Shown here piece by piece: positions 43,850-55,267 of a stretch of 64,000 nucleotides of DNA. Position 1 is the stretch's first letter. The number at the start of each line of letters is the position of its first letter. The notes beneath the pieces were generated by a model. That model saw nothing but the letters and a program-made list of their open reading frames with translations. It did no database searches and was not told the origin of the DNA. The DNA lies in contig NBIV01000254.1 in the NCBI GenBank assembly GCA_003194525.1, positions 50,164 through 114,163 on the forward strand. Reading direction: 5' to 3'. The translations under genes were made by a program, and so were the position numbers. The stretch is from Gracilariopsis chorda (taxonomy: Eukaryota > Rhodophyta > Florideophyceae > Gracilariales > Gracilariaceae).

Positions 43850-45328
43850 CTACAAAAGAACTTCGGGGTACACTACATTATTGGTAGAGGTGCTACCGGC
43901 AGGGAGACAGGCCACGATGTTGGACGGGTTGGTGGTACGAGAAAAGGCGATGTACAGCTGGCCATGCGTGAAACAGCCATCACGCAAATCCAGTCCGATG
44001 CGACCACTATACGACTGACCCTGTGCCTTATTGGTAGTGATGGCAAAACAAACACGTACTGGGAACTGGGTGCGAGTGAAGTTGGGAACCGGAAAGTTGT
44101 CGTCTCCAGGTCCACAGGGCATGCGCGGCAGGCAAAGTGCGTTGTCACGATTTACTCCAGAAGCGAGTCGAAGAAACAGTACGTTACTTTGCATGTCTTC
44201 TACGGTATAGATGGCACCATTGACGTGGCCGTTTGAGGGATCCAAGTTGCGAAGGAGCATAACCACAAAGCCCTTTTTGAGTTTGAGGCGGTGGTCCGGC
44301 AGCGCTGACCCGGCAGTCAGAGTGTTGAGCATCTCGACAGGGTACTGCAGCGCGGCACCGTCGTCGTCGCTCACCTTGTCCGCACTGAGGTACGTGCGAT
44401 ACGCTCCAGGTATCATGTGGCCTACATAGTCGTTGAGCTCTGGTAGGCGATAGTTTCGTGCGGTTATAATCACCGTTGACGTTAGCCTATATGCATCTTT
44501 GTACCTTTGAGCGATACCACGAAAGACCATACGGACCATGGTGCGGAACGACTCCACACATTGTACGGACTCTGGCAGGGTGAAGGGGTGCTTTGGCGGG
44601 ACAGTGCCTGGCAGTCTGCCCTCTCCAATCTGCAAGAGCGTGTTTGGAAACTGCAGTGCCTCCTGTGTGGCTGTGGGGTCTCGACGGAGCGCAGAAAGGC
44701 GCATGTTCTCAGTCAATCTCAAGGTGCAAAAGTGAGAAAAGAGACTTGAGCGTTTGATGCATGCGTTGACGATCACTGATCGAGAGGCGCCACGAACAAC
44801 GGGAAGGATCTGCCGAAAGTCGCCAGAAAGCAATACGAACTTGCCTGCAAAGGGGAGCTGCGAGCGCGTTATGTCACGGAGAGTGCGGTCTACGGCTTCG
44901 ACGCAGAAGCGGTGACACATTACGGTCTCGTCCCAGATAATGATGTCAACGTTCTTCATCCGAGTGGCCAGGTGCGAGTTGACCGGGATGTTGCACGTGC
45001 TCTCAGCGGTGGCTGGGACGGGAATCCTGAACACGGAGTGGGCCGTCCGACCGCCCTCAAGCAGTATGGCTGCTTCAGCAGACGTGGCTACCGTAAGGAC
45101 GGACTTGCCACGAAGGCGTAACGTGGCCTTAATTTCCTTGGAGAGGAAGGTCTTGCCGGTTCCACCCGGAGCATCCAAGAAGAAAACGCAAGTGGTTGGT
45201 TGCGTTCGCGTAGAAGGACCACCAAGACCCTGCAAGCTCTCCGCGGACACGCCAGGAAGGATGGCCCCCACGACGGTATTGAACGCCAGACGCTGACGCT
45301 CATTGAAGAGAGGGACGGCAGCTTGCAC
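43850..45328 (-). CDS. Helitron copy 2: Pif1-like helicase domain
   Basis: It has 492 codons with the same SF1B motifs as copy 1 (GGTGKT, IIWDE, GDFRQILPV, TNKAQGQS, Y-AFSR). It differs from copy 1 by Thr/Asn in GDDxFP, Val/Ile in LYxAFSR and Ala/Ser near the C-terminus. The C-terminal YPEVLL is conserved with the fragments. The frame continues upstream to Rep past TAG 45356-45358. Confidence 0.9.
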   Translation of the reverse strand: MQAAVPLFNERQRLAFNTVVGAILPGVSAESLQGLGGPSTRTQPTTCVFFLDAPGGTGKTFLSKEIKATLRLRGKSVLTVATSAEAAILLEGGRTAHSVFRIPVPATAESTCNIPVNSHLATRMKNVDIIIWDETVMCHRFCVEAVDRTLRDITRSQLPFAGKFVLLSGDFRQILPVVRGASRSVIVNACIKRSSLFSHFCTLRLTENMRLSALRRDPTATQEALQFPNTLLQIGEGRLPGTVPPKHPFTLPESVQCVESFRTMVRMVFRGIAQRYKDAYRLTSTVIITARNYRLPELNDYVGHMIPGAYRTYLSADKVSDDDGAALQYPVEMLNTLTAGSALPDHRLKLKKGFVVMLLRNLDPSNGHVNGAIYTVEDMQSNVLFLRLASGVNRDNALCLPRMPCGPGDDNFPVPNFTRTQFPVRVCFAITTNKAQGQSYSGRIGLDLRDGCFTHGQLYIAFSRTTNPSNIVACLPAGSTSTNNVVYPEVLL

Positions 45329-45355
45329 AGTGTCGTTCAGCTCCGACTGGATTTG

Positions 45356-48300
45356 CTACGGAGACGGAGTTGGAGCGCGCAATTCCGGTAGGTTCTGCAT
45401 GGGTGTCGGAAGACTGTACGATGACAGAGACGCCAGTGGGCCACCCATTTCTTGCAATGCCTTTTGCACTTCTAAGAGAACGTAAGAGCTAGCTCTTTCG
45501 TCGTCGGCCAGTGCGTGCATCATGCCGCGATGTCGAGCGCGTATATCCTGCAGAAACATCGATAGATGCTGCTAACACAGAGAACGGGGGTCCGACGGTT
45601 AGCAGTAAAGCAAGATGGTGGTAAACAAATGAGAGAGCGGAATAAATGAGGATCGAAAGGACTCGCGTAGTGCCCGTCTCCACTCGCTGTCGTCGGCAAG
45701 AAGGCCCATGTTGAGGCAGGCCTCCCTGAAGCTACCACACTGCTGACCATCCACGTTGCGGAGGTGCTGAAAAGAAGTAGCACCCGCTGTGTGGGTCAAG
45801 AGTAAGCGGAGGTAGTACCGCTCACCCTCTCGTGGACTGGCAGTGTAAATGCGCCCAACTACATGCGCACCGCTGCCAGTGAAGTCGTATAGATTGGCTG
45901 CTGCAGCGGCGGCTGAGGAGGAGGTGGGCTGGCTTCGAGACACCGAACGACGTCGGAGACATGCACGCGGCTTCCAGCATTTGTTTGATTTGTTCCAAGT
46001 AAAGTACCCCGGGAACCGGGCATAAGGGTTATGCCGTGCGCCGGGGTACTTTTGGTTGGCCACAAACCACTCAGTCAGCTTGGTTCCTGCCCGCTCTCTG
46101 TTAGCAGCAGAGTGCTCGTCGTCTTCCTGGAAGAACACCGTATGGTGATCTTTCAAGTGTACTTCAAGCCGCACGACGGGTGGATTGCGATCGACAATAT
46201 CGAACGCAAGCATCCGCCACACTGCTTCGGAGGCTGACACATACCGTGCGTCCTGGAAGTTCTGGATCTCGTCATGGCGTCCGTTCTCATCTACAATCTC
46301 CATGGTGACTCTGTCGGAACCCTTGCAAACATACTTGAAGAGGTACTTGATACCGCCAAGTCGCGATACGCATAGCTCAACGTTGATGTGGCATGCAAAC
46401 CGGCGGAGAAGCTCTGGGCAATGTGGAACCACCCACGAATTGTCCAAAGTCACTACGCGCTGTCGACGGCCGACCCTGCAGCTTCGTTCCACAGACACCC
46501 CGCCCTCGGAAGTAGCGCGTCTTCTGTAGCTGATGTAGTACTCATTCTCAAGCTGTGCAGTTTCGGAGCGAAACGGCTTCGGAAAGTGCTTCAAGCATGT
46601 CAGCTCGCGCATGCACAGCGCTGACCGGTTGCCTGCACCGCACGGAGTGTGAATCATGTGCTTGACCACCAACTCTTGTAAGGTGGCGTCGGAGGAAGGA
46701 GGAATCTCAGCTGAGATGAGCTCGTCAATGTGAGCAGGGTCTCGGATCTGCTGCTTTGCATCTTCGTTGAGGAAGAAGATAATGTGCGCGTGCGGTAGGC
46801 CTCGCTTTTGGAACTCGATTACCCGCACGTGAGCAAGAACGGCTCCAAAGAACTGTTCATCAATGACAAACGACATTAAGGCTTTCATCTTGAGACGAAA
46901 CACTCGAGCACAAAGATCGGGTCGATCGGGAGCGCGCTGACTATCGAACAGCGCCCTGGTGATCTCAGGCCAGTTCGGATTGCACGTCATCCTGAAAAAG
47001 ATATCGGGGTGCCCAATGGTGTTGGATATAGCGATGATGTCGTGCATTTGCTGTCTCATGTATCGGTCACCTCCTACAAATGTGGAGGGCAACACGAATA
47101 GTCGTCCAGCGCGAACAGCATCGGCCTCATCCACGCCCAGCAGAGAGTCACCCAGGCTCTCCCGCAGGGATGTATAGTCCGCAGCTCGAAGTCTGTCCTG
47201 GTTTTGTCGTAAGTAAGACAAATGCTCCGACTCAACCTTGCAGAACTGGTCAACCATGTACTGCTGGAAGAGCCGTTTGCCGCGTAGAATCGTACTGAAC
47301 TCGGTCGGTCTCTCGAAAAGCTGCCACGAATAATACATCAGCGGAGTCACCTTTTTCTCTCGCGAGGCGTTTGGTGGGCAATACCTCATCTCAGGGTGCC
47401 ATCCGTCCTGGCCACATGGGAACAAAAGAACGTAGCTCAAGGGATCGTACGATCTGTGACTGACGGGTATAGTGTCCAGCACCTCATCACCATTTACAGT
47501 CAGCTCTCCACGCCTACGCACAACAAAATCGCGCGTCCCAATCTCGCCGTCCTCATTCCCTGGAATGATGGCGGCTACTTGCGACGCCTCGGGCCCGTTG
47601 TAGCGACGAACATGCTCGCCTCGGGGTCGTCTATCAGCATGGATCACCATCTGATACGTATTTGCTGGCGTATCGCTGATAGCCCACTCGCGCAGGCTGC
47701 AGAATGTCTGCACGTATGGATTGCCCGTGTGCAGCATGGCAGCCAACTGAGACAGCAGTTCCGGGTGGAGGCAGGGCAGCAACCCCGCTCGCCTCGCAGA
47801 CTGCGCGTCATAGTCGGTGTCATGGATGTACACAGACAGAAATGCGGGCTGGACACCCTGAGCGGGAATGAGCGGACCCATGTAGTGATAGATCTGTCCC
47901 TGCATGGTGATCGTGGGATTGAAGGTAGAGTCTCCTGAACCACGGCTCACCCAGTTTGCCTTGACGGAAGCCATAGACATAACTGTGTTTTAGGCACGGA
48001 TCTCAGCACGAAAGTGGTTCTCTCGGGGTCCAGTCGCAGTCAGCAGTTGGCGAAGAAGAGGCGGAGGCTCCAGAAGCGCAGGGAAGCTGAGATGCCCTTT
48101 TGCGCAGCACTGCGAGAAAAGAGGTTGCGAGCGGGAGCTGCTCACAACCCTTTCCAGTTTGAAACGCAGTGCCTTGCAAAAGCGGCACTCGACATTCATG
48201 AGACCGAGGTCCATGTAGCCACTCTCGTCTACATCATCCGACTCAAACAATCGACGGGCGACATTTCGGCTCTCGCGCTCAGCTTCAAGACGCTGTTGTC

Positions 48301-48742
48301 GATCAGCTGTGCTCTCGAGCCCTCTTGATGCCTGTCTAGATGTTCTTTCAGAGTGACGGCGAGAATGTTCAGCAGCAGGGTCATCCTGTTGCCTTGCAGC
48401 ACGATGGGCGGCACGATCGCTTGCCTGACGATTTGCGCGAATATCTGGCATCTCTGAAGCTCGTGCCGAAGCAGTGGCTGTACGGTTGGCCTCACGAACG
48501 TCATCAGTGTGCGCGGCGGACGCTCTAGCCCTTCTTCTTCGCGAACGTTCCCTATCAGCTGCTCTTCGTGCTTCACGCAGTTCCTCAGTTTCATTTGCCC
48601 TCCGTATGGCTGTTCGCTCTCTATTACGACGCCTTCTCTCTGCCTGTTGCTCACTGGACTCTGCTCGACGTCTTGCAGCAGTACGTTGACGGTTCTGCTC
48701 ACGTGTTGCGTCGCCTGAAGCACTGGGCTGAGTTGGAGGCAT
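45356..48742 (-). pseudogene. Helitron copy 2: Rep part of RepHel, single private nonsense codon
   Basis: One frame runs from MPPTQPSAS (48742) to 45599. It is broken only by TAA at 47990-47992, where copy 1 has a Tyr codon (TAC to TAA). The 793-codon part (47980-45599) holds the HUH motif PHAHI (His 397 and 399) and tyrosines 546 and 550 in KYLFKYVCKG, the residues that nick and join DNA in Helitron Rep. Downstream stops at 45599, 45572 and 45356 are identical to copy 1, which supports an intron or an ancestral lesion there. The N-terminal 150 residues are highly charged and probably nucleic-acid-binding. Confidence 0.88.
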
Positions 48743-49361
48743 TTTAAAACAACTTTAGCACACCACACAAAAGAGAAACTGTCCAAAGACCGGCAAAGCA
48801 AAAATAGAAAAGAATGAAAAAAGAAAAAAAAAGGATATGGTCGAGAAAAATTGTGCTACGGGCTGCCAAACCCTTTTATGCACCTAGCACCGAAGTTTTG
48901 GATCGTTGCAGCGAAGATAAAATATCTTGACCACAAAGAAACCGCCTAGATTAGGAACTGACCTGTACAGAGTAAACAGGGGGCCGTGCCTGGAGAGTCT
49001 GCCAGGACTGCGAGATTTACAATCCCAAAATCGCTAGGAAACTCTGTGCTGGACGTACTTTAGTCCGAAGACCGTTTCCTTTTAACAGTTCCTTAGATCC
49101 AGACAGAGCCGCTGTTGCTCGACTCGTACTCTGTTGTCTCCTTTCTAGACTCTTCAAGGGCTACTCCTTCCGCGCAAAGCACGTTTTGTGGGGAGCTATC
49201 GTACCTCACGTGAACGCCACCCAGAAATAGTTGCCGAACCAATTAAATCTGGATGACGAACGCGTTGTTTGGTGAGAAAGTTAAACTTAACAGATCCCGC
49301 CGGTACCGCCACCGTACCTTTTTCAGACGTCCTGACTCGCCCAGAGTGCTAGAACCCACAC

Positions 49362-50118
49362 CGTAGGTTAACCACAGCGAAGGAGAACGCGAGTGCTCAG
49401 TGGGCGAGTGCTTTGCACGCTTTTGTATAGCGTGCAATGCGATTGGTGCATATGACCGTTGAAAAATAGTAATTAAAACGGTCATGTGCACTGCACTGCA
49501 ACGGCTCGGTTACTGTAGTGTAACGGGTGGGCTACTTTAGTCAGACGGGTAGGCTACTGTGGCGTGCAAAAGGCGCCAGGTGGAAACGTGTCGCATTATG
49601 CGGTGCAAGATGCCTCTTGGAGCGCATAAAATGCCACGTTTCCACTTGGCAGCCTCCTTCTCGATTTTTCAGCCAATGAGTGAGCGTTAGCTGACACACA
49701 GACAGACAGACAAACTTCCGCTTTAGTATAAGTTGGGGGACAAGTGGCTCCATTGCGTGCTTCGCACGCGTTATGGAGTGAAAGAAGCATTAGAGTGAAA
49801 GGAGTATTTGGGTACCGTGTTTTGGGTAGTTTGTTTGTAGAATGCAAGTGTTTTTGTGTAGTAAGAAGGGAGAAGAAAAGAAAAAAATGAAAGAAAAAAG
49901 AAGAGGTTTACTTAAAGCTATCAAGTTCATCAACGAAAGAACTTCGGGGTACACTACATTCTTGGTAGAGGTGCTACCGGCAGAGAGACAGGCCACGATG
50001 TTGGACGGGTTGGTGGTCCGAGGAAAGGCGACGTAGAGCTGGCCATGCGTGAAACAGCCATCACGCAAATCCAGTCTGATGCGACCACTATACGACTGAC
50101 ACTGTGCCTCATTGTCTT
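49362..50118 (-). mobile_element. Truncated third Helitron copy
   Basis: It repeats the copy 2 left flank (hairpins, GCGTGCTTCGCACGC) and the last codons of the helicase, at the same ~6081-bp spacing. It breaks off near 50112. The break is followed by TGTCTTTAGTAAGGGGGG, which also occurs at 37560 beside copy 1 but not in copy 2. Confidence 0.75.
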
Positions 50119-50264
50119 TAGTAAGGGGGGATCAACTGGGGCCAAGCGTGTAACACAGACGTACCTGTAGGGCCACGGAGCTCAGTCGAAGACAGACTAC
50201 AAGCTCTGTCTCCGACGTTAGTGTCCCGTAATGTAGTGTCAGGATCTCAAACACCCCACTCTTA

Positions 50265-50720
50265 ATGATTTACACATGTATGAGGGGGGTGTTGTTGATT
50301 GACGGGAGGCGGTGCGCTAATAAACCGCTCTGTATGCCCCTCTACGCGCATGCAAAACTGCCATTTGGCGCAACGCCTCCCTACCATTTAAAAAATTCAG
50401 CAGCAGCCGCAGCAGCAAAGCTTCCTGCTTACTGGCTGGCACTCCCATAATGACTGCAGTGCCATCCAGTTACACAAAGCGACGTGTCGCGCTTTCTCAT
50501 CATTGGCTGGCACTGCAGTCAATTGACGCACGTTAACACAAATCCGTACGGCTCCACATACTATCGGCGCCGCGGCGCCCCGTGGTTTTACGAGCGCTAT
50601 TGCGAGCGCAAGCAAGCAAAGTGCTCGTCGAGCCTCCGAACGCCACGAAATACACAAAGCTACAAACAAACGCGGCGCGCAGCGCCGCCCACGGCCGAAG
50701 GCCGTTTCCCCTTATCTTTT
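50265..50720 (+). repeat. Palindrome-rich repeat unit, dispersed copy
   Basis: Same layout as 26640-27150: GAGGGGGGTGTT, then GGGAGGCGGTGCGC pairing with GGCGCAACGCCTCCC, AATTCAGCAGCAG, TGGCTGGCACT pairing with AGTGCCA-CCA, and the terminal GGCGCGCAGCGCC and GGCCGAAGGCC palindromes. It lies right beside the truncated Helitron copy. Confidence 0.7.
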
Positions 50721-50889
50721 AGATGTATCGATTGTAGCCATAAGACTCTATTAAAAGAGATGAAGTCTGGCGTTCTCTCATCAAATCCAGCCAGACCTTC
50801 CATCGTGCCGCTTTTCCAGTTTCAGTGTTACAAAGCGTTCCAAAACTATATCAGTGGTGTGTTTGTTCTCATTGATCATTGAAATATGG

Positions 50890-51990
50890 CTCCCACGCTA
50901 CCACCTCCATATGAATCTCTGTGACTTCGAAAAATAATATTTTGCATGCCCACACAAGATATGGCGAGCCATTTCATCTTATTTAGGGACCAAAACGTAG
51001 TATTGATATGTAATAACTTGAAGCGCCGAAAAAGAAACCAACAACCCTTTCAATACACTTTTGATGGCCTTCTCGTCTTCTGGTGCAAAAATTTTAGATT
51101 GTCCATTAGCCACGACTCAGCGTGACTTGACAAAGATCTTTCCAATCCGGATAAATCGCATCTGGTAGATAGTAAAACTTGTGTTGCTGAGGTTGGGGGT
51201 ACTCGAGTTCGATAAGACACCTGCCGGTGGTTCTGGTTTATTGGGCCCTCAGAGTTTCTCTTATAGGACTCCTGGGTTGATACTAACATTTAGTATCTAG
51301 GATGCGCATGCTAAAGCGCCAAAAGGGGTAACAGTCCAACCAGGATAGATCCGTCTGAATCCAGATGAATTCAGAGGTTGCCCGTTTGGGTAACCACTTC
51401 AGTCTGCCTGATTGCGTGTCCATCACCACAGAAGTAATCAAAAACCTGTTCAGGAACTGTATAAATTGGGTGAAAGGAGGAAACGCACCAGAACAAACTC
51501 AAAAAAAGTAGTTACTTACCTGTAGTGTGTTTAGATCATTCAACACTCCTGGTAAACCAATTGGAACAACCATATGCATAAATCAAGAAAACAGATCAGC
51601 GCCATCCGCACGGATGGTTCTCCTTCTTCACCAATCATTATTCCTTGTGAGGCCTTTGGACAGCTTTCCGTGCCCAACTGGCGCAGTCTAGGCATATAAT
51701 GCATTCAGGGAAGCAGGTTGAAGCAAAACTACGTTCAATATTCTGCAGATCAGTTTCGGATGGTGATCGGAAATAGAATGCCTAGATACTGTCCCAACAG
51801 TACTTTAGAACTCGTCCAGACATTTTGCAGCAGTAGTTTCAGACAAATCAACGAAATCATTTGAAAGATCCGCAAGAATTGCATAAGCTCATTGGTGAAG
51901 TGTGTGAATGTCCTTAACAAGAGGATGAATTCCCATTTGACCAGTTGCATCTGCTGGCAATCCTGTCACATGTATCCAAAGCTCTTAGAT
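50890..51990 (-). pseudogene. Decayed PIF/Harbinger-type transposase
   Basis: Reading across frames on the minus strand gives a succession typical of plant and protist PIF/Harbinger nucleases. A S-TTA-KCL-EF segment lies near 51830. An SWARKAVQRP-type block (compare CPKAWQG) is near 51660, and MVVPIGLPGVLNDLNTL (compare FFGMPGSHNDINVL) near 51560. FYYLPDAIYPDWKDLCQVTL is near 51150. The ERVVGFF and ARHILCG remnants of the C-terminal ERAFGVLQ region follow. Every part is interrupted by stops. This is unrelated in sequence to the 29655-34197 element as far as I can tell. Confidence 0.55.
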
Positions 51991-54900
51991 ATACTTGTAG
52001 TTATTGTGTTGAAAACACATTTGGGCATTCTAAATCGTCGCTCGAATGCAGCATCAGATTGCTTCGGTTTATGTTGATTGTTTAAAGTGTCATTTCTGTT
52101 CCAGACCCGAAATAATTCACTACGTAGTGGACGAGTGCCCCTTCGTAATCGCCATCATATTTGGAGACTTTGCGGGCAGCGATCCACCATCATTACTATT
52201 AAAATAATAACGGCAACTGAAACCATGTGAAACCAGAATGTAACAGCAAACTCCACACCTTCATCAATATCAAAGAGGAGCTTTTCTCTTCCCACCATTT
52301 GATTTATCGTGTTTGGAAAAACGTAGTGATTTCTTGGCAAATTGGTTTGGAGCTGGAGCCCTCCGGTGGGAGAACTGTGTGCAAAACATGACTGAAGCAG
52401 TGAGATTTATTAGCGGATTAGAGCCGGCCAATCAGGCTTTGCCTGCCGGCATTCCTGGATTTGGAATTGGTTAGATTGTTTGAGATGATTCTAGGGCGGA
52501 AACTGTTGCCAACAATATACCTTGCTGAGGCTCGTTCCAAGTAGGAGATTAGTTTACGGTGCAAAATATATAGTATATCGAGTATCGGGTGGCAGATCGT
52601 GATTGGCCATATTTCAAAGTGCGCTAAACCGGGTTTTCGCACTCCGAAGGGTTTGAAGACATTCGGACAGCGTGTGGCTTTCGACGAGTCCAAGGATGCC
52701 TTCAAGACTTGTCTCTATTTCAACATCAAGCCCATACCACTATACTTTCTTTTTGGGACATTGTGCACTAAGCGAGCCCCTGTTCCTATCTGACTTGCAT
52801 CATGAGCCAAGAAGACTATAATCAAGTTCATGAAGAGTTTCGGTACAAAGATTGAACTTCATTGTGTTATTTGATTGTTACATACGCGTTGTTTATGTCA
52901 TTGAAAGGTTATGTCGGTGGAGACGTTTGTTGGACGAAGGCCGCCTGTCAATGTACGTGCCCTGTGATGATGACGATTGCGAAACTGTAGAACAGCCTTA
53001 CGGAAGCTTGACTTCTCTCCCACGGCGTTGGGGTATTGAATTCTTAGACAGATGCGCTTCATACGTTAGCGAAAGTGTGGTCGAATAAAGTTTTCAGCAC
53101 AAACGTCCGTTGGAAAGATTTTAGGGAGGAACCCCCGCAAACTTATGGATCTCCCGGTTTCTTGTTTTTTCAATAACCTGTTCGTTTTCGAGGCCAGAGC
53201 AATCAGGGCAAGCAGGCACACTATCGCTTCAAAAAAGGCCGTCTTCGTACGCTTCATAAATCAATAGCGCCGTGTTATCTTTTCTGACGTCTGATTCCAG
53301 ACGGGGATAGTGCAAATTTCTATGCAATGGCAAATATTTTGTCAAGGAAACATCCTCTCTGTGTGAAATCAACTCAGAAATGCTTCTCGCTTTCGACAGG
53401 TTTAGTGCTCACATCCAGTTCTGAACCCTGCCCGTACTGAAAGAAAATGGAGTGATTGCCAAAGCACTACCATCTTAAACTGCTCACGTTCTGCAGCCTC
53501 TTGATGTTGTAGTTCCATTTTCTTAAGAGTAATCTTCAGTGCAAGATTCATCACAGCTTTCGTCGAAAAGTGGTGCTTGAGGCTTTTGATGTTGCTGATT
53601 GTGGGAGGAGCGCTCTGGCCGAGTCCATGTCGCCCTTAAATATTAGCAGTGGTTTCCATTGTTTCTTTCTGTTGGGGTTTTAGAGCAAAAAAAACGTATG
53701 TAGATCACCAGGTGGCGGTATTGGACATAAAAATTCTCGCGGACGGCGCAAATCAAGAATTGCAGGACTACGTCGAGATGTTTAAATGACAAGGTCACTC
53801 GCTTATTGACAAAGGAATAGCTTCCGAGCAGGGAACTGTTTGCATTGATATGATTCAGGAGCTGCATTTGAGAGCAAACTCTGTTTCGCAAGCACTGAAG
53901 TCGAGGAAAACTCGACGTAATGGCAGAGTAGCTGCTAAACTTTGCCTTATCACGAAACCAGATTCGGTGCGCTGCCTGCTTTTACAGCATTTGGAGGACA
54001 CTCGTTTGACTGGCTGCCAACGTGCTTTCCATGACCACAGCGTCATTCTTTGTTGCGTGGCATTGCGGAGAACATTGCTAACGGTTTGATGCAGACAGAG
54101 AACCTTCTTGGTGGACTTGTTTCTTTGTTGTGAGCTCGCCAGAGGCTCTGCTTCTGGCGGGGTCTGTGCTGATGGATTCTTTACAAATTTATAAATGTTT
54201 TTGTGTTTTGCGCGTGTGCCTGGCACGCGGTTTGAATTGTATGCAAACTTTTTGCTAATGACAAACAATTTGTCTGGCAAGGTGCCTAAGATTCCTTACA
54301 ACGTTTCTTAAACGAGATTGATAGTGGCCAATGCTCTGGTAACCTACGACCAGTACTTCTCTGCTTCTAATCAAATAAGTTATTCTGTGAAGAAAACGAG
54401 TGAATACTGAGAACGTTATCACCTTTTTGACATCGGGTAGCTGCCATTTTGAACAGCTGTTTCGATTCATAAGTAGAACGGTTAGCCATAGTGACCGAAT
54501 CTTTAAATTTAGCGTTCTTTCACAATCTTGTTTTCCTTGATTGCTACGTTTATATGAAAGGCGAGATTCAATTAGACCGACGGCAGGCAGCAATGATCCT
54601 GCCTCTAACAGTTACATGAAGGTTAGGGAATATGACATTCTGTCAAAGGGTAAGAAGGGTCTCGTGGAGACTACAACCTTAGCCCTAATCTTAGCCCTGG
54701 CATTGTTGGCATACAAATGTATGTCTTACACCATCAACAACGTTCTGGTAATTGTACACGAAACTTTATCTTGTAAGGTAGAAGTATAGAAAACCTATAG
54801 CAGGACCACAGAATAACTAAACTCGATAAGCCTATTGCCGTTCGACCGTTTACAGTTCGCGTTGCATGCTGTGGTAGCCTAGGTTAGATAGTTTACTCAT

Positions 54901-55168
54901 ATTCCTTCTTAGGTCTGTTGCTCACAGCTCATGTCCTTAGGTTCATAAGGCGCTGAATCGTCAATGATTGCCAGTCGACACCAAAACGTTTGGGAGCCAT
55001 TGTCCCTTTGAAGAGCAAAGTTCTTGTTATGACGCTGTCTCTCTGCGCTGAACACAACGATAAAATTACCTACTGTCATTGGGATTGACGTTGATACACG
55101 TTCTTAGGGCCTTGTTGCATCCCAGTTGCCAAACATGGCTCGGCTTCTCGATGGTCATCACTCTGCAC
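51991..55168. other. 3.2 kb without a supported gene
   Basis: ORFs up to 141 codons occur on both strands. The longest, 53855-54280 on minus, overlaps 53850-54089 on plus; neither shows a domain. A frame at 54541-54789 includes a hydrophobic stretch (LALILALALLAY) that could be a membrane segment, without other support. I see no tRNA or repeat copy here. Confidence 0.3.
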
Positions 55169-55176
55169 TATTTAAA
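55169..55176 (+). promoter_or_regulatory. TATA-like box ahead of the vWA gene
   Basis: TATTTAAA lies 92 bases before the ATG at 55268, a spacing that would give a 5' leader of about 60-70 bases. Confidence 0.35.
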
Positions 55177-55267
55177 CCATTACAAGGCCAGCCATTGATC
55201 CCGACGTGTATGATTCCCACAAACACCATTCCGCAGATAGAAATTCTCGCCCCCAAGTCTCATCAAG

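Larger units (their letters stand above)
43281..49361 (-). mobile_element. Helitron, tandem copy 2
   Basis: It is nearly identical to copy 1 across coding and flanking sequence, including the 500-base 5' non-coding region (compare 42800-43280 with 48860-49361). Order and orientation are the same. The head-to-tail arrangement without intervening host DNA is what rolling-circle replication past a 3' terminator would give. Confidence 0.85.
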
